Positions 35,639 through 44,871 of a stretch of DNA of 64,000 nucleotides are shown piece after piece (the first letter of the stretch is position 1; each line of letters opens with the position of its first letter). Position numbers and translations under genes: made by a program. Origin of the DNA: Phyllobacterium sp. OV277. GTDB taxonomy: Bacteria > Pseudomonadota > Alphaproteobacteria > Rhizobiales > Rhizobiaceae. The stretch is from positions 434,001-498,000 of the forward strand of contig NZ_FNIY01000002.1 of the NCBI RefSeq assembly GCF_900104355.1, given 5' to 3'. A model generated the notes under the pieces. It did no database searches and was not told the DNA's origin. It worked only from the letters and a program-made list of their open reading frames with translations.

Positions 35639-36247
35639 ATGACAGAAGGCCCGAAACGAGGGGCTCAAGCGTATGGGATCGACATGCTGACACGGCGAAC
35701 GTTCTTTTACGGATTTGCGGCGGCCCTTGCCGCACCACAGCTTGCATTGGCGCAATCCAAGAAGCGGCCCTTTGTTCTCAATCCTGAATATATGCCGCAG
35801 ATCGTTGACTACCCGGGCTATGAAGAGATCGGGACAGTCGTGATCGACCCGCGCAACCGTTTTCTCTATCTGATCGAAGACGAATATTCAGCGGTGCGTT
35901 ACGGCATCGGCGTTGGCCGCGCCGGGCGCGCCTTTTCAGGAACGGCCGAAGTCGGACGAAAAGCCAAATGGCCGCGCTGGCAGCCGACGGACAATATGAT
36001 CAAACGACAGCCGGAAAAATATGCACGTTACGCTGATGGCGTGGCTGGTGGTGGAAGCAATCCGCTGGGGGCTCGCGCACTCTATCTTTATCGCAACGGC
36101 CGCGACACCTATTACCGCATCCATGGCACGACCGAGCCTTCGTCAATTGGCAAGGCCGTTTCGAACGGCTGTATCCGCATGATCAATGAACATGTGATGG
36201 ATCTTTACGAACGGGTTCCCTTGGGAACTCCCGTTGTCGTGCTCTGA
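35639..36247 (+). CDS. L,D-transpeptidase (YkuD domain)
   Basis: 202 residues from ATG 35639, or 187 from ATG 35684, which would start [20 protein letters not shown], a twin-arginine-like signal. The YkuD core has [20 protein letters not shown] with active-site Cys178 (longer form) and the conserved His. This periplasmic enzyme cross-links or anchors peptidoglycan using L,D bonds. It is one of several such paralogues usual in Hyphomicrobiales. No partner gene is adjacent. Confidence 0.88.
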   Translation: MTEGPKRGAQAYGIDMLTRRTFFYGFAAALAAPQLALAQSKKRPFVLNPEYMPQIVDYPGYEEIGTVVIDPRNRFLYLIEDEYSAVRYGIGVGRAGRAFSGTAEVGRKAKWPRWQPTDNMIKRQPEKYARYADGVAGGGSNPLGARALYLYRNGRDTYYRIHGTTEPSSIGKAVSNGCIRMINEHVMDLYERVPLGTPVVVL

Positions 36248-36272
36248 TCAATCAGGCAGCGGATGTGCCTCG

Positions 36273-36812
36273 CTATTGCGTGTCGGGCACACGGCGCCAG
36301 CTATAGGTACCCGCTTTGGTGTGTGAGCCGCGGCCCGGCTGATAATAAACCGGCGTATCGTGCAAATTGTGATCCGCAAGCCGTGTCAATGTAACCGCAT
36401 GGGTGACTTTCAGCGTATCGAAGCCGGTCCGTAGCATATAGGCGACCTGATCGATCAGCACATCGCCAACCGCACGCAACTCACCCTGAAACTGATGACG
36501 GTCCTTAAGCACTTCGGCCTTGGAATAGGAACGGCCATCGTTAAATGCGGGAAATTGCAGTGCAATCACCGGGATGGAACCGAGCAGCGGCAGGAGCGGA
36601 TCAATGCTCTCCCCCGGTGCAATGGAAACACCGATACGCCGGTTGGTTGCGTTGCGCACGCCTTCATCGAGACCGAGCCAAACGGCCAGAGGCAGGATCA
36701 CCGCCGGTGCGTCTCCAGCCTCTTCCAATGTCTCAACCGTGATGTAGGGGTCTTCGCGAAATCCTTCGCGGCCCCATAGCTGGCTCTCGGGCTTTTCGGA
36801 AATGTCAGTCAT
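36273..36812 (-). CDS. DUF934 family protein, sulfur-assimilation associated
   Basis: 179 residues from ATG 36812, overlapping the cysH stop (ATGA). The family lies at the end of cysI/cysH operons in alphaproteobacteria; RRIGVSIAPGESIDPLLPLL and QFPAFNDGRSYSKAEVL are characteristic. No catalytic motif is certain. Because of the tight coupling, a role in sulfite reduction (perhaps as an electron-transfer or assembly factor) is inferred. Confidence 0.85.
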   Translation of the reverse strand: MTDISEKPESQLWGREGFREDPYITVETLEEAGDAPAVILPLAVWLGLDEGVRNATNRRIGVSIAPGESIDPLLPLLGSIPVIALQFPAFNDGRSYSKAEVLKDRHQFQGELRAVGDVLIDQVAYMLRTGFDTLKVTHAVTLTRLADHNLHDTPVYYQPGRGSHTKAGTYSWRRVPDTQ

Positions 36813-37564
36813 AGATTCGAATCCGTCAGGGAAATATTGCTCAACTGGTCGGTCAGGCCAGTCAGATGGATGCCGCATTCAGTTTTATCAGAGCCTGCCC
36901 AGCGGCCAGCACGATCATCCTCGCCATCCTTCACGGGGGAGGTGCAGGGCATGCAGCCAATAGACCGGTAGCCTTCTGCTATGAGCGGATGCGGCGGCAA
37001 CTGGTTGGTAGTCATATAGGCCTTCAGATCAGCCGAAGTCCAGCGCGCCAGCGGATTGATGCGCACACGCGCACCAACAGATTCAAAGACCGGCAAAGCT
37101 GTGCGCGTCGAAGCCTGAAACTGCTTGCGGCCAGTCATCCAGGCGCGATACGGCGCAACGGCACGGGCCATCGGTTCGACCTTGCGGATATAGCAGCAGC
37201 GATCCTTGTTGGTCATGGACAGCGCGCCAAAGGGGTCTTCATCCTTCAGGCTCTGCTTCAGCGGGTGAATGTCCTGCACATCGGTCAGACCAAGATCATG
37301 CACCAATTGGTCCCGATAACGCAAAGTGGCCGGAAAATGCTTGCCCGTTTCAAGGAAGAGTACCGGTAAGGATGGATTCACCTGCGCAATCATGTGCAAC
37401 AGCACCGATGACTCCGCACCGAACGAAGACACCACCGCGATCTCATCATGAAAAAGATGTTCGATGGCGAGTTCTATCACCGCTGAGGGTTCGAGATTGC
37501 CATAGCGTTCTTCAAGCGCACGCGCTTCATCCGCTACGGTGATCTCATTGGCTTCATGCAGCAT
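36809..37564 (-). CDS. cysH: Adenylylsulfate/phosphoadenylylsulfate reductase
   Basis: 251 residues from ATG 37564, which overlaps the cysI end by 11 bp; longer starts lie in cysI. SSFGAESSVLLHMIA is the PP-loop. Cys123-Cys124 (CCYIRKVEP) and Cys204-x2-Cys207 (CMPC) are the ligands of a [4Fe-4S] cluster, which mark the APS-reducing form (EC 1.8.4.10) rather than the clusterless PAPS form. Cys230 in TECGIHL is the catalytic cysteine. It makes sulfite from APS with thioredoxin. Confidence 0.93.
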   Translation of the reverse strand: MLHEANEITVADEARALEERYGNLEPSAVIELAIEHLFHDEIAVVSSFGAESSVLLHMIAQVNPSLPVLFLETGKHFPATLRYRDQLVHDLGLTDVQDIHPLKQSLKDEDPFGALSMTNKDRCCYIRKVEPMARAVAPYRAWMTGRKQFQASTRTALPVFESVGARVRINPLARWTSADLKAYMTTNQLPPHPLIAEGYRSIGCMPCTSPVKDGEDDRAGRWAGSDKTECGIHLTGLTDQLSNISLTDSNL

Positions 37565-39224
37565 TTGCAGCCTCGCTATAGAGCGCATCCTTGAAGGGAG
37601 CAGCACCCAGACGCCGGTAGGCAGCAAGGAAAGTTTCCTCCTTGTCCGTCCGCACTTCGAGGTAACGATCGACAATGGTCTCAATCGCATCGACGATTTC
37701 TTCCGAGGAGAAACCGCGCCCAGTAATGTCACCGATGGTGCAGACCTCATCGCCCGAACCGCCGAGCGAAATCTGGTAGAGTTCCTCGCCTTTCTTCTCG
37801 ACGCCGAGAATGCCGATATGGCCAACGTGATGATGGCCGCAGGCATTGATGCAACCGGAAATTTTTAGCTTGAGTTCACCAATATCCGCCTGACGGGCCG
37901 GATCGGCAAAACGTTCCGATATGCGCTGGGCAACGGGGATCGACCGGGCCGTCGCCAGAGCGCAATAATCCAAACCGGGGCAGGCAATAATATCCGTGAT
38001 CAGCCCTGCATTGGCCGTGGCAAGGCCATCGGTCAAAAGCAGATCATAGACAATGCGCAGATCGGCAATCGCCACATGCGGCAGGATAAGGTTCTGCTCA
38101 TGGCTGACGCGGATTTCATCCTGCGAGAATTGTTCGGCAATATCGGCCACCAGATCCATCTGGGCATCAGTGGCATCACCCGGAATGCCGCCAATTGGCT
38201 TCAGGGAAATGGTCACGACACCATAATCCGGGTTCTTGTGCGGCGTCACGTTTTGGTCTACCCAGGCTGCAAAGGCATGGTCTGCCTTGCGAGCACCCGC
38301 CAGTGCAGACCAGCCTTCCGGACGCAGCGGCAGATGCGGCGGGCGGAAATAGCTGTCGATAGCATCGACATCCGTCTGCGGCAGCTTCAGATCACTGTTT
38401 TTGAGAGCCAGCCATTCGGTTTCAACCTGACGGGTCAGCTCTTCCGTGCCGGTTTCATGCACGAGGATCTTGATGCGCGCCTTGTACTTGTTGTCGCGGC
38501 GACCATTGAGATTGTAAACGCGCATGATCGCGGTGGTGTAGGTCAACAAATCTTCGACAGGCAGGAAGTCGCGAATCTTCTTAGCAACCATCGGCGTGCG
38601 GCCCTGACCACCGCCGACATAAACGGCAAAGCCAATCTCGCCCGCTTCGTTGCGCTTCAGATGCAGACCAATATCATGGACCTGAATGGCCGCGCGGTCG
38701 CGCTCGGCACCGGTGACGGCGATCTTGAACTTGCGCGGCAGATACGAAAACTCCGGATGCATTGACGACCACTGGCGCAGAATTTCCGCATAGGGACGCG
38801 GGTCCGCTACCTCGTCGGCAGCGGCACCGGCAAAGTGATCGGCTGTGACGTTGCGAATGCAATTACCTGAAGTCTGCAAGGCATGCATTTCAACTTCCGC
38901 AAGCTCATCCAGCACCTTTGGCATGTCTTTGAGCGCAGGCCAATTGTACTGGAGATTCTGGCGGGTGGTAAAATGGCCATAGCCGCGATCATAGGTGCGG
39001 GCGATATGGGCAAGCTTGCGCATCTGGCGCGCCGACAATGTGCCATAGGGAATGGCGACGCGCAGCATATAGGCATGCAATTGCAGATAGACGCCATTCA
39101 TCAGCCGCAGCGGGCGGAACTGGTCCTCGGTCAGTTCGCCGGCAAGGCGGCGCTCTACCTGATCCTTGAACTGTTCAACGCGGGCTGAAACAAACGCGTG
39201 ATCAAACTCATCGTAACGATACAT
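37554..39224 (-). CDS. cysI: Assimilatory sulfite reductase hemoprotein
   Basis: 556 residues. The sirohaem/[4Fe-4S] ligands are visible as ACPGLDYCAL (Cys-x5-Cys) and GCINACGHHH (Cys-x3-Cys). The N-terminal ferrodoxin-like half has RQNLQYNWPALKDMP and the RNVTADHFAG loop. It reduces sulfite to sulfide with six electrons. No flavoprotein CysJ is present in the operon, so the electron donor is probably ferredoxin. Nitrite reductase is the main alternative by family, but cysH, cysG and DUF934 argue for sulfite. Confidence 0.9.
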   Translation of the reverse strand: MYRYDEFDHAFVSARVEQFKDQVERRLAGELTEDQFRPLRLMNGVYLQLHAYMLRVAIPYGTLSARQMRKLAHIARTYDRGYGHFTTRQNLQYNWPALKDMPKVLDELAEVEMHALQTSGNCIRNVTADHFAGAAADEVADPRPYAEILRQWSSMHPEFSYLPRKFKIAVTGAERDRAAIQVHDIGLHLKRNEAGEIGFAVYVGGGQGRTPMVAKKIRDFLPVEDLLTYTTAIMRVYNLNGRRDNKYKARIKILVHETGTEELTRQVETEWLALKNSDLKLPQTDVDAIDSYFRPPHLPLRPEGWSALAGARKADHAFAAWVDQNVTPHKNPDYGVVTISLKPIGGIPGDATDAQMDLVADIAEQFSQDEIRVSHEQNLILPHVAIADLRIVYDLLLTDGLATANAGLITDIIACPGLDYCALATARSIPVAQRISERFADPARQADIGELKLKISGCINACGHHHVGHIGILGVEKKGEELYQISLGGSGDEVCTIGDITGRGFSSEEIVDAIETIVDRYLEVRTDKEETFLAAYRRLGAAPFKDALYSEAANAA

Positions 39225-39246
39225 TCTGCGGGCCTTCGATTACAGG

Positions 39247-39561
39247 TTAAGCGGCGTTAGCCGCAGGCTTATCAGCCTGTTTGCCAAGATCAAGACGGAC
39301 GGTGGGGCCGAGCTGACGGATGCGCTCGCGCAGCCGCACCGGATAAAGATGTTCACCGCGCTCTTCCACATCGATAACATTGACGTCGATGACAAGGTTG
39401 GACTTGATCGCCGCCTTACCAGCTTCTTCAAGTGCTGCCGCCGCTTCCGCGTGACGTGCCACAAGGGCTCCATCAATCTGATCAAGCCAATCGCCATTGG
39501 CGCCAAGCCAAACGGCTTCGCCATCGGTCAGACGGTTTGCTGTGAGAACTTTTACACTCAT
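39247..39561 (-). CDS. DUF2849 family protein
   Basis: 104 residues from ATG 39561 (GAAGGATG upstream). VLTANRLTDGEAVWLGANG and RLRERIRQLGPTVRLDLG identify DUF2849, which is encoded between cysG and cysI in rhizobial sulfate-reduction operons. Small, soluble, no metal motif. It lies 18 bp after cysG and 22 bp before cysI. Function unknown; a sulfite-reductase accessory role is inferred from position. Confidence 0.85.
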   Translation of the reverse strand: MSVKVLTANRLTDGEAVWLGANGDWLDQIDGALVARHAEAAAALEEAGKAAIKSNLVIDVNVIDVEERGEHLYPVRLRERIRQLGPTVRLDLGKQADKPAANAA

Positions 39562-39579
39562 GATCATCATCCTTCGCGG

Positions 39580-41034
39580 TTAAGCGGCATTGGTTTGAAG
39601 GTGGCGTTTGGCCACCGAAGAGTTTGAGTTTTGGACAGCCAGAGGCTCCGCCTTGTCGATTGCAGCACCGGCGACCGCATCACCGATGACCACCATCACG
39701 GGTCCATCAAGATCAAGACGCTGTTCCAGCGCCGGCAAATCATGCAGCGTACCGTGGAACATGCGGCGATCCGCACGACCGGCATTTTCGATGACAGCCA
39801 CACCGGTATCGGCATGCAGTCCAGCGCTCATCAGCCGTTCAGCAACGGATGCAGCAACACTACGGCCCATATAGACGGCGATTGTTGCACCCGAAATGGC
39901 GAGGCGCGCCCAATCGGGCAGCACTTCACCAGCCATGTCATGCCCGGTGGTGAACACAAGGGAGGATGCGACACCACGCAGGGTCAGAGGCAATTGCATA
40001 TCAGCGGCAGCAGCAAAAGCCGAAGTGATGCCGGGAACGATTTCGAACGGAATACCGGCGGAACGCAGCGCTGCCATTTCCTCACCGGCACGGCCATAAA
40101 CCAGCGGATCACCGGATTTCAGGCGGACAACGCGCTTGCCTTCGCGGCCAAGGGAAACAAGGAGTTCATTGATCTCGCTCTGGCTCTTGGTATGGCAACC
40201 CTTGCGCTTGCCAACAGAAAGCCTGACCGCATCGCGGCGACCCATGGAGACAACTGCCTCGGGCACCAGCGCATCATAGACGATGACATCAGCTTCCATA
40301 AGAACACGGTGGGCGCGCAGGGTCAGCAAATCCTCAGCGCCGGGACCTGCACCAACAAGCCAGACATAACCTTTCGGCTCGTCCTGATTGTCGAGAAGCA
40401 AACCGGCGGCCTGACGGGCACCATCAACATCATTGTTATAGACTTTGCCTGCCACATCGCCGGAGAAGAACGAACGCCAGAACACGCGGCGCGCCAAGCC
40501 CTTCTTCACCAGCTTTTCCACCGCGGGGCGATAGGCATTGGCAAGGCGGGCCAGATCACCCAGACGCGGCGAGAAAGCTGCATCGATCCGGGCGCGAATA
40601 AGCTGGGTCAGGACTGGGCCTGTGCCTTCCGAACCAATGGCAATGGCGATGGGTGCGCGATTGACGATGGCCGGGGTGAAGAAATCGCAGAGTTCGGGAC
40701 GGTCCACGACGTTAACAGGAACGCGCTGACGGCGGGCCTCCGCCGCAATTGCGCTATCCAGCTCTTCATCGCCAGTCGCCACAAAAACCAGCTTTGCTCC
40801 AGTAAGATGTTCGGGAGCAAAATTTTCCACGACGTGATCATAGCGCCCGGAGTGGATGAAATCGGCAAGCTCGCGTTCAGGATTGGCAGCAATAATGCGG
40901 ATCGCGGCATTGGTCTGCACCAGAAGCCGGGCCTTGTTCAGCGCTTCCTCGCCATCGCCAATAACCACAACCACTTCATTCCGCACGCGGAAGAAGGCAG
41001 GAAAGACAGAAAGCTGGCTGGCATGAACAGACAT
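39580..41034 (-). CDS. cysG: Sirohaem synthase (trifunctional CysG)
   Basis: 484 residues. The N-terminal domain (residues 1-200) binds NAD (VVVIGDGEEALNKARLL) and is the dehydrogenase/ferrochelatase part; the second half (VWLVGAGPGAEDLLTLRAHRVL onwards) is the uroporphyrinogen-III methyltransferase, with the SAM motifs VRLKSGDPLVYGRAGEE and IPFEIVPGITSAFAA. It makes sirohaem for CysI, so it is the first gene of a matched operon cysG-DUF2849-cysI-cysH-DUF934. A 9-bp inverted repeat lies just before its start. Confidence 0.94.
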   Translation of the reverse strand: MSVHASQLSVFPAFFRVRNEVVVVIGDGEEALNKARLLVQTNAAIRIIAANPERELADFIHSGRYDHVVENFAPEHLTGAKLVFVATGDEELDSAIAAEARRQRVPVNVVDRPELCDFFTPAIVNRAPIAIAIGSEGTGPVLTQLIRARIDAAFSPRLGDLARLANAYRPAVEKLVKKGLARRVFWRSFFSGDVAGKVYNNDVDGARQAAGLLLDNQDEPKGYVWLVGAGPGAEDLLTLRAHRVLMEADVIVYDALVPEAVVSMGRRDAVRLSVGKRKGCHTKSQSEINELLVSLGREGKRVVRLKSGDPLVYGRAGEEMAALRSAGIPFEIVPGITSAFAAAADMQLPLTLRGVASSLVFTTGHDMAGEVLPDWARLAISGATIAVYMGRSVAASVAERLMSAGLHADTGVAVIENAGRADRRMFHGTLHDLPALEQRLDLDGPVMVVIGDAVAGAAIDKAEPLAVQNSNSSVAKRHLQTNAA

Positions 41035-41039
41035 GAGCA

Positions 41040-41067
41040 GATAATCCCAATGATTACCGGGATTATC
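41040..41067 (-). promoter_or_regulatory. Inverted repeat in the cysG leader
   Basis: GATAATCCC and GGGATTATC are perfect 9-bp inverted repeats around a 10-base centre, 5 bp before the cysG start codon. They could form a hairpin masking translation initiation or be a protein-binding dyad. No clear Shine-Dalgarno sequence is visible near the start. Confidence 0.5.
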
Positions 41068-41367
41068 GTTGATCCGACCACTCTTTATAAGGAACGAAAG
41101 TGCGCCGAATCGAACAGCGGAGCATGGAATTTCTGAAAATCCGGGAACAAGCGGATTTCCGTTCTACATTACACAGAAAAACGCACGTCCGGCTTTTGCA
41201 CAATCTGCAAAACGGACATGCTGCAACCAAGGGTGTCAGCTCAAAACGCGCTGATCCAATACACGACTATTTTTATCGTGTTAGTGGGGAAATGCAAGCG
41301 TTTTTTCTACTCGCCGCTTAGGGGATCACCAAATGATCGGGATCAAGCGCAGCCATGAATCAATGCG
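41068..41367. other. Intergenic region upstream of the sulfate-reduction operon, no gene seen
   Basis: About 300 bp between the end of yraN and the cysG leader repeat. Short open frames here lack ribosome-binding sites and family features. The region must hold the promoter of the cysG operon; a TTATAAA stretch (41091-41085 on the minus strand) is a possible -10, without a matching -35. I see nothing else definite. Confidence 0.5.
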
Positions 41368-41733
41368 CTAGACCATGAAAACAGCAGGAACATGCACCGG
41401 CCAGCGCCAAGGCAGGATGGCAACAAGATCAAACCGCAGCGAGAGTTTTGCATAATCGGGCTGGCGAGCAAGCCAAAGATCGGCTGTGGATTCGATGCGC
41501 CGCATGGTAGTGACGTTTACAGCGTCCATTGCTTGTTCGAGTGTTGTTCGCGCTTTCACTTCAACGATGAGAATGAGATTCCCACGCCGGGCAATAAGGT
41601 CGATTTCACCCAGCTTTGTCCGGTAGCGGCGCTCGACGATACGGAAGCCTTTCAGCATCAAAGCAAGGGCGGCGAAATATTCGGCTGAGTGGCCACGCCT
41701 ATACGCTTTGTGCCGTTTGCCCGCTCCGTTCAT
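41368..41733 (-). CDS. YraN family protein (UPF0102, restriction-endonuclease-like fold)
   Basis: 121 residues. [35 protein letters not shown] and VEVKAR (split here for length: [22 protein letters not shown]) are the PD-(D/E)xK-like core of the YraN family. Often encoded next to rsmI, as here, where it overlaps the rsmI stop by 4 bp (ATGA). Role unsettled; a nuclease linked to DNA uptake or recombination has been proposed for the family. Confidence 0.9.
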   Translation of the reverse strand: MNGAGKRHKAYRRGHSAEYFAALALMLKGFRIVERRYRTKLGEIDLIARRGNLILIVEVKARTTLEQAMDAVNVTTMRRIESTADLWLARQPDYAKLSLRFDLVAILPWRWPVHVPAVFMV

Positions 41734-42629
41734 TTCATTGCGAGCAGCCGTTGATAGAGTTCACCCTTGGGACGGCCCGTCATGCGCGAGGCCTCACCGG
41801 CTGCCTTTGAAGGCGACATTTCCAAGACGAGCGCACGCAGCAGTGCATCGATATCATCGTCAGAACGGGCAATATTCTGGTCGCCTTCCGGAGGCCCGAC
41901 TACAAGGACCACCTCGCCGCGAATACGGTCCTCGCCGTCGAATTCCGCTGCAAGTTCGGCCAGCGGCAAGGTGACGATGGTTTCATAGGTTTTGGTGAGT
42001 TCGCGGCACAGCGATGCCTGCCGCTTTGGCCCGAACACCTCGACCATATCGGCCAGCGTTGTGGCGGCGCGATTGGGCGATTCAAAGAACACCAGTGCTG
42101 CATCCAGCGTCTTCAGGGATTCGAGCTTGGACCGGCGCTGACCCTGTTTTGATGACAGGAACCCGGCAAAATAGAAACTGTCCGTAAACAGCCCCGAGGC
42201 CGTCAACGCGGCCAAAACTGATGACGCGCCGGGAATGGGAACAACACGAATACCAGCCGCCTTGGCTTCCGGCACAAGTCGCCCGCCCGGATCAGAGACG
42301 AGCGGCGTTCCCGCGTCGGAAACGAGAGCAACACTTTTCCCTGCGAGCAAAGCCTCGATCAATTTGGGTCCAGCTTCAGCAGCATTGTGTTCGTGATAGG
42401 CATAGGGACGACGGGAAATACCATAGCGCTCCAGCAGCACACGGCTGACGCGTGTATCCTCGCAGGCGATCACATCCGCAGCCGCAAGAGTTTCAATGCC
42501 GCGCAGGGTCATGTCACCAAGATTGCCGATGGGTGTCGCGACAATATAAAGCGCGGGTTCGAGCGGGCGGGCGCGGAATGAACTGTTGCCGATCTGATAG
42601 TTTCGTTCGCTGGCTTCCCCGTCAGACAC
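41730..42629 (-). CDS. rsmI: 16S rRNA (cytidine-1402-2'-O)-methyltransferase
   Basis: 299 residues, GTG start at 42629 with GGGG upstream. [38 protein letters not shown] and [12 protein letters not shown] are the SAM-dependent tetrapyrrole-methylase-fold motifs of RsmI. It methylates the ribose of C1402 in the ribosomal P-site region. Operon: nine bases after hemW, overlapping yraN. Confidence 0.95.
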   Translation of the reverse strand: MSDGEASERNYQIGNSSFRARPLEPALYIVATPIGNLGDMTLRGIETLAAADVIACEDTRVSRVLLERYGISRRPYAYHEHNAAEAGPKLIEALLAGKSVALVSDAGTPLVSDPGGRLVPEAKAAGIRVVPIPGASSVLAALTASGLFTDSFYFAGFLSSKQGQRRSKLESLKTLDAALVFFESPNRAATTLADMVEVFGPKRQASLCRELTKTYETIVTLPLAELAAEFDGEDRIRGEVVLVVGPPEGDQNIARSDDDIDALLRALVLEMSPSKAAGEASRMTGRPKGELYQRLLAMK

Positions 42630-42638
42630 TTTATACCC

Positions 42639-43811
42639 CTACGCCGCCAGATCGGCGATAACCGCATTCAAAACGATAGCACCCTCGGGCGTCGTGCGGA
42701 TGCGACTATTGCCGATATATTCGATAAGGCCCTGTTCGGCCAAGGAAATTACGCGTTTTTCCTTTACACTATGGCCGGTTAGCCGCTCGTAGCGGGCAAG
42801 ATCGATACCCTCGACCAACCGCAGGCCCATCAGCAGGAATTCATCACCTTCCTGCTCGCCGGTCAGCAGCTCTTCTTCCACGATACCATGACCATCGGCC
42901 TCAACCTTGCTCATCCAGGTTTCCGGATGGCGCTCGGTGATCGTTACGGCGCGCTTGCCATTCTCGATGAAGCGGCCATGGGCACCGGGACCGACGCCGA
43001 CATATTCGCCGTAACGCCAATAGACGAGGTTGTGCTGGGATTCGGCACCGGGTGCTGCGTGGTTGGATATCTCATAGGCGGGGAGACCACGCTGTGCGGT
43101 CACATCCTGCGTTTCCGCATAAAGCGCCGCCGCATGATCACCATCCGGCGTGATCAGTTTGCCGGCTTTCCATAGCTGGTAGAATGCCGTGCCTTCCTCA
43201 ATCGTCAGCTGATAGAGCGACAGATGATCGGCGGCATAGGAAATGGCGCGGTTGAGTTCTTCCCGCCATGCCTCGATGGTCTGATCAGGCCGGGCATAGA
43301 TGAGATCGAAGGACAGGCGCGGGAAAATATCGCGCGCAAGGCCGATTGCTACCAACGCCTCGTCAACATTGTGCATGCGGCCAAGCCGGCGCAGATCAGG
43401 ATCATTCAGCGCCTGAACACCCAGCGAGACACGATTGACACCCGCCGCGCGATAGCCGCGAAACCGGTTGGCCTCGACGCTGGTCGGATTGGCTTCCAGC
43501 GTGATCTCGATATTATCGGGAACAGTCCAGTTCTTGGCGATCTCGTTGAGAACCGATCCCACTGTTTCCGGCTCCATCAGCGACGGCGTGCCGCCACCAA
43601 GGAAAATGCTGGAAATTGTGCGTGGACCGGTACGCTGGCGCATTGTCGCCATTTCACGGGCAAAGGCCGCCGTGAATCGCTGCTGATCCACTGGCTGGTG
43701 GCGTACATGCGAATTGAAGTCGCAATAGGGGCATTTGGCCATGCAGAAGGGCCAATGGACATAGACGCCAAAGCCCCCTTCATTTTCCTGGCCACGCACC
43801 GGATTTGTCAT
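42639..43811 (-). CDS. hemW: Radical SAM haem chaperone HemW
   Basis: 390 residues from ATG 43811, which overlaps the rdgB stop (TAATG); an earlier ATG at 43826 lies within rdgB. VHWPFCMAKCPYCDFNSH carries the Cys-x3-Cys-x2-Cys radical SAM cluster without the fourth Cys of true HemN, as in HemW. GGGTPSLM is the SAM-binding loop, and VGPGAHGRF is a HemW hallmark. It inserts haem into respiratory proteins rather than oxidising coproporphyrinogen. Confidence 0.9.
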   Translation of the reverse strand: MTNPVRGQENEGGFGVYVHWPFCMAKCPYCDFNSHVRHQPVDQQRFTAAFAREMATMRQRTGPRTISSIFLGGGTPSLMEPETVGSVLNEIAKNWTVPDNIEITLEANPTSVEANRFRGYRAAGVNRVSLGVQALNDPDLRRLGRMHNVDEALVAIGLARDIFPRLSFDLIYARPDQTIEAWREELNRAISYAADHLSLYQLTIEEGTAFYQLWKAGKLITPDGDHAAALYAETQDVTAQRGLPAYEISNHAAPGAESQHNLVYWRYGEYVGVGPGAHGRFIENGKRAVTITERHPETWMSKVEADGHGIVEEELLTGEQEGDEFLLMGLRLVEGIDLARYERLTGHSVKEKRVISLAEQGLIEYIGNSRIRTTPEGAIVLNAVIADLAA

Positions 43812-44455
43812 TACGCGCCCAGACAATCGCGGGCAAAATGCTGGAAGGCTCGGGCGCGGTGCGATAGCGCATCGGCTTCGCCGGGCTTCCAGCCATGTTT
43901 CTGCTCGGCAGTCATTTCGCCGAAAGTGGCATCATAGCCTTGTGGCTTGAACACCGGATCGAAACCGAAACCGGCTGTGCCGCGCGGCGGCCAGACAATC
44001 TCGCCCTCCACCTCGCCGCGATAGTAATTGGCTTCGCCATCAGGCCATGCAAGGCAGATGACCGAAACAAAGCGCCCGCCCCGATCCTGAGGGTTGGTGA
44101 CGCCCTTTTCCTGCAAGGCGGATTCAACTTTCTGCATCCCATGGGCGAAATCGCGCTTACCATCTGGCAGCTCGGCCCAATTGGCGGTGTAGACGCCGGG
44201 GTCGCCGTTCAGCGCATCAACGCAAAGGCCAGAGTCATCGGAGAGAGCAACAAGGCCCGTCGCCTTGGCTGCCGCAAACGCTTTGATATAGGCGTTTTCC
44301 TCAAAGGTGGTACCGGTTTCATCCGGTTCCGGCAGGCCGAGATCACCCGCAGATACCACTTCGAAACCGAAGGGACCGAGCAGGTCGATCATTTCCTGAA
44401 TCTTGCCCTTGTTATGACTGGCAACGAGCAGCTTGCCTTTTTCGAGTGTTCTCAT
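43811..44455 (-). CDS. rdgB: XTP/dITP diphosphatase (RdgB/HAM1)
   Basis: 214 residues from ATG 44455, which overlaps the VOC gene stop (ATGA); an ATG at 44467 would lie within that gene. [14 protein letters not shown] is the substrate-binding N-terminal motif, [10 protein letters not shown] the metal site, [20 protein letters not shown] the central motif, and [11 protein letters not shown] the base-recognition loop. It hydrolyses non-canonical purine NTPs to prevent misincorporation into DNA. Confidence 0.96.
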   Translation of the reverse strand: MRTLEKGKLLVASHNKGKIQEMIDLLGPFGFEVVSAGDLGLPEPDETGTTFEENAYIKAFAAAKATGLVALSDDSGLCVDALNGDPGVYTANWAELPDGKRDFAHGMQKVESALQEKGVTNPQDRGGRFVSVICLAWPDGEANYYRGEVEGEIVWPPRGTAGFGFDPVFKPQGYDATFGEMTAEQKHGWKPGEADALSHRARAFQHFARDCLGA

Positions 44456-44859
44456 TTCGGGTTCCATAAAGCCGGTTCGGCAAATTCTATCGAGTTTCCA
44501 GAAGGGTCGCGGAAATAAAGGGAGCGGGCGCCGTTTGGCCAGTCAAATTCACTTTCGATGGTAACGCCATTGGCCTCAAGATGGGATTTCCAGCTAGAAA
44601 TTTCATCCCGCGTTGCGCGAAAACAGACATGACCCGGACCCTTGGCACCATGGGCGGGGATAGGCAGCCCGCCTTTGGGTCTTTCCAGCAGCTTGTTCGC
44701 ATCAAACAGGATCAGAACACCCTCGCCACAACGAAAGAATACTGATTCATTGCCCGCGCGCAGAATGACTTCCAGTCCAAGCACGTCCGTATAAAACCGT
44801 GCAGCCAATTCGATATCGGTCACATAAAGTGCAGTTTCCAGAATACCCGATGGCTGCAT
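44452..44859 (-). CDS. VOC (glyoxalase/bleomycin resistance) family protein
   Basis: 135 residues. Two beta-alpha-beta-beta-beta modules: [20 protein letters not shown] with LGLEV, and [21 protein letters not shown], ending [17 protein letters not shown], which gives the metal Glu. A metal-dependent dioxygenase, isomerase or fosfomycin-type enzyme is possible; the substrate is unknown. It lies between rph and rdgB, genes that are usually adjacent, so it seems inserted into a conserved operon. Confidence 0.85.
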   Translation of the reverse strand: MQPSGILETALYVTDIELAARFYTDVLGLEVILRAGNESVFFRCGEGVLILFDANKLLERPKGGLPIPAHGAKGPGHVCFRATRDEISSWKSHLEANGVTIESEFDWPNGARSLYFRDPSGNSIEFAEPALWNPK

Positions 44860-44871
44860 GATGTTTTCCGT

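Noticed and set aside
37565-37846. Long N-terminal extension of cysH
   Set aside because: It overlaps the conserved end of cysI in another frame; ATG 37564 gives a normal-length CysH with the usual short overlap.
39631-41136. A 501-codon plus-strand frame opposite cysG
   Set aside because: cysG is unmistakable; the antisense frame shows no domain and ends in the cysG leader.
41069-41254. A 61-codon plus-strand open frame upstream of the sulfate operon
   Set aside because: No ribosome-binding site, no recognisable domain, and it lies in a promoter region.
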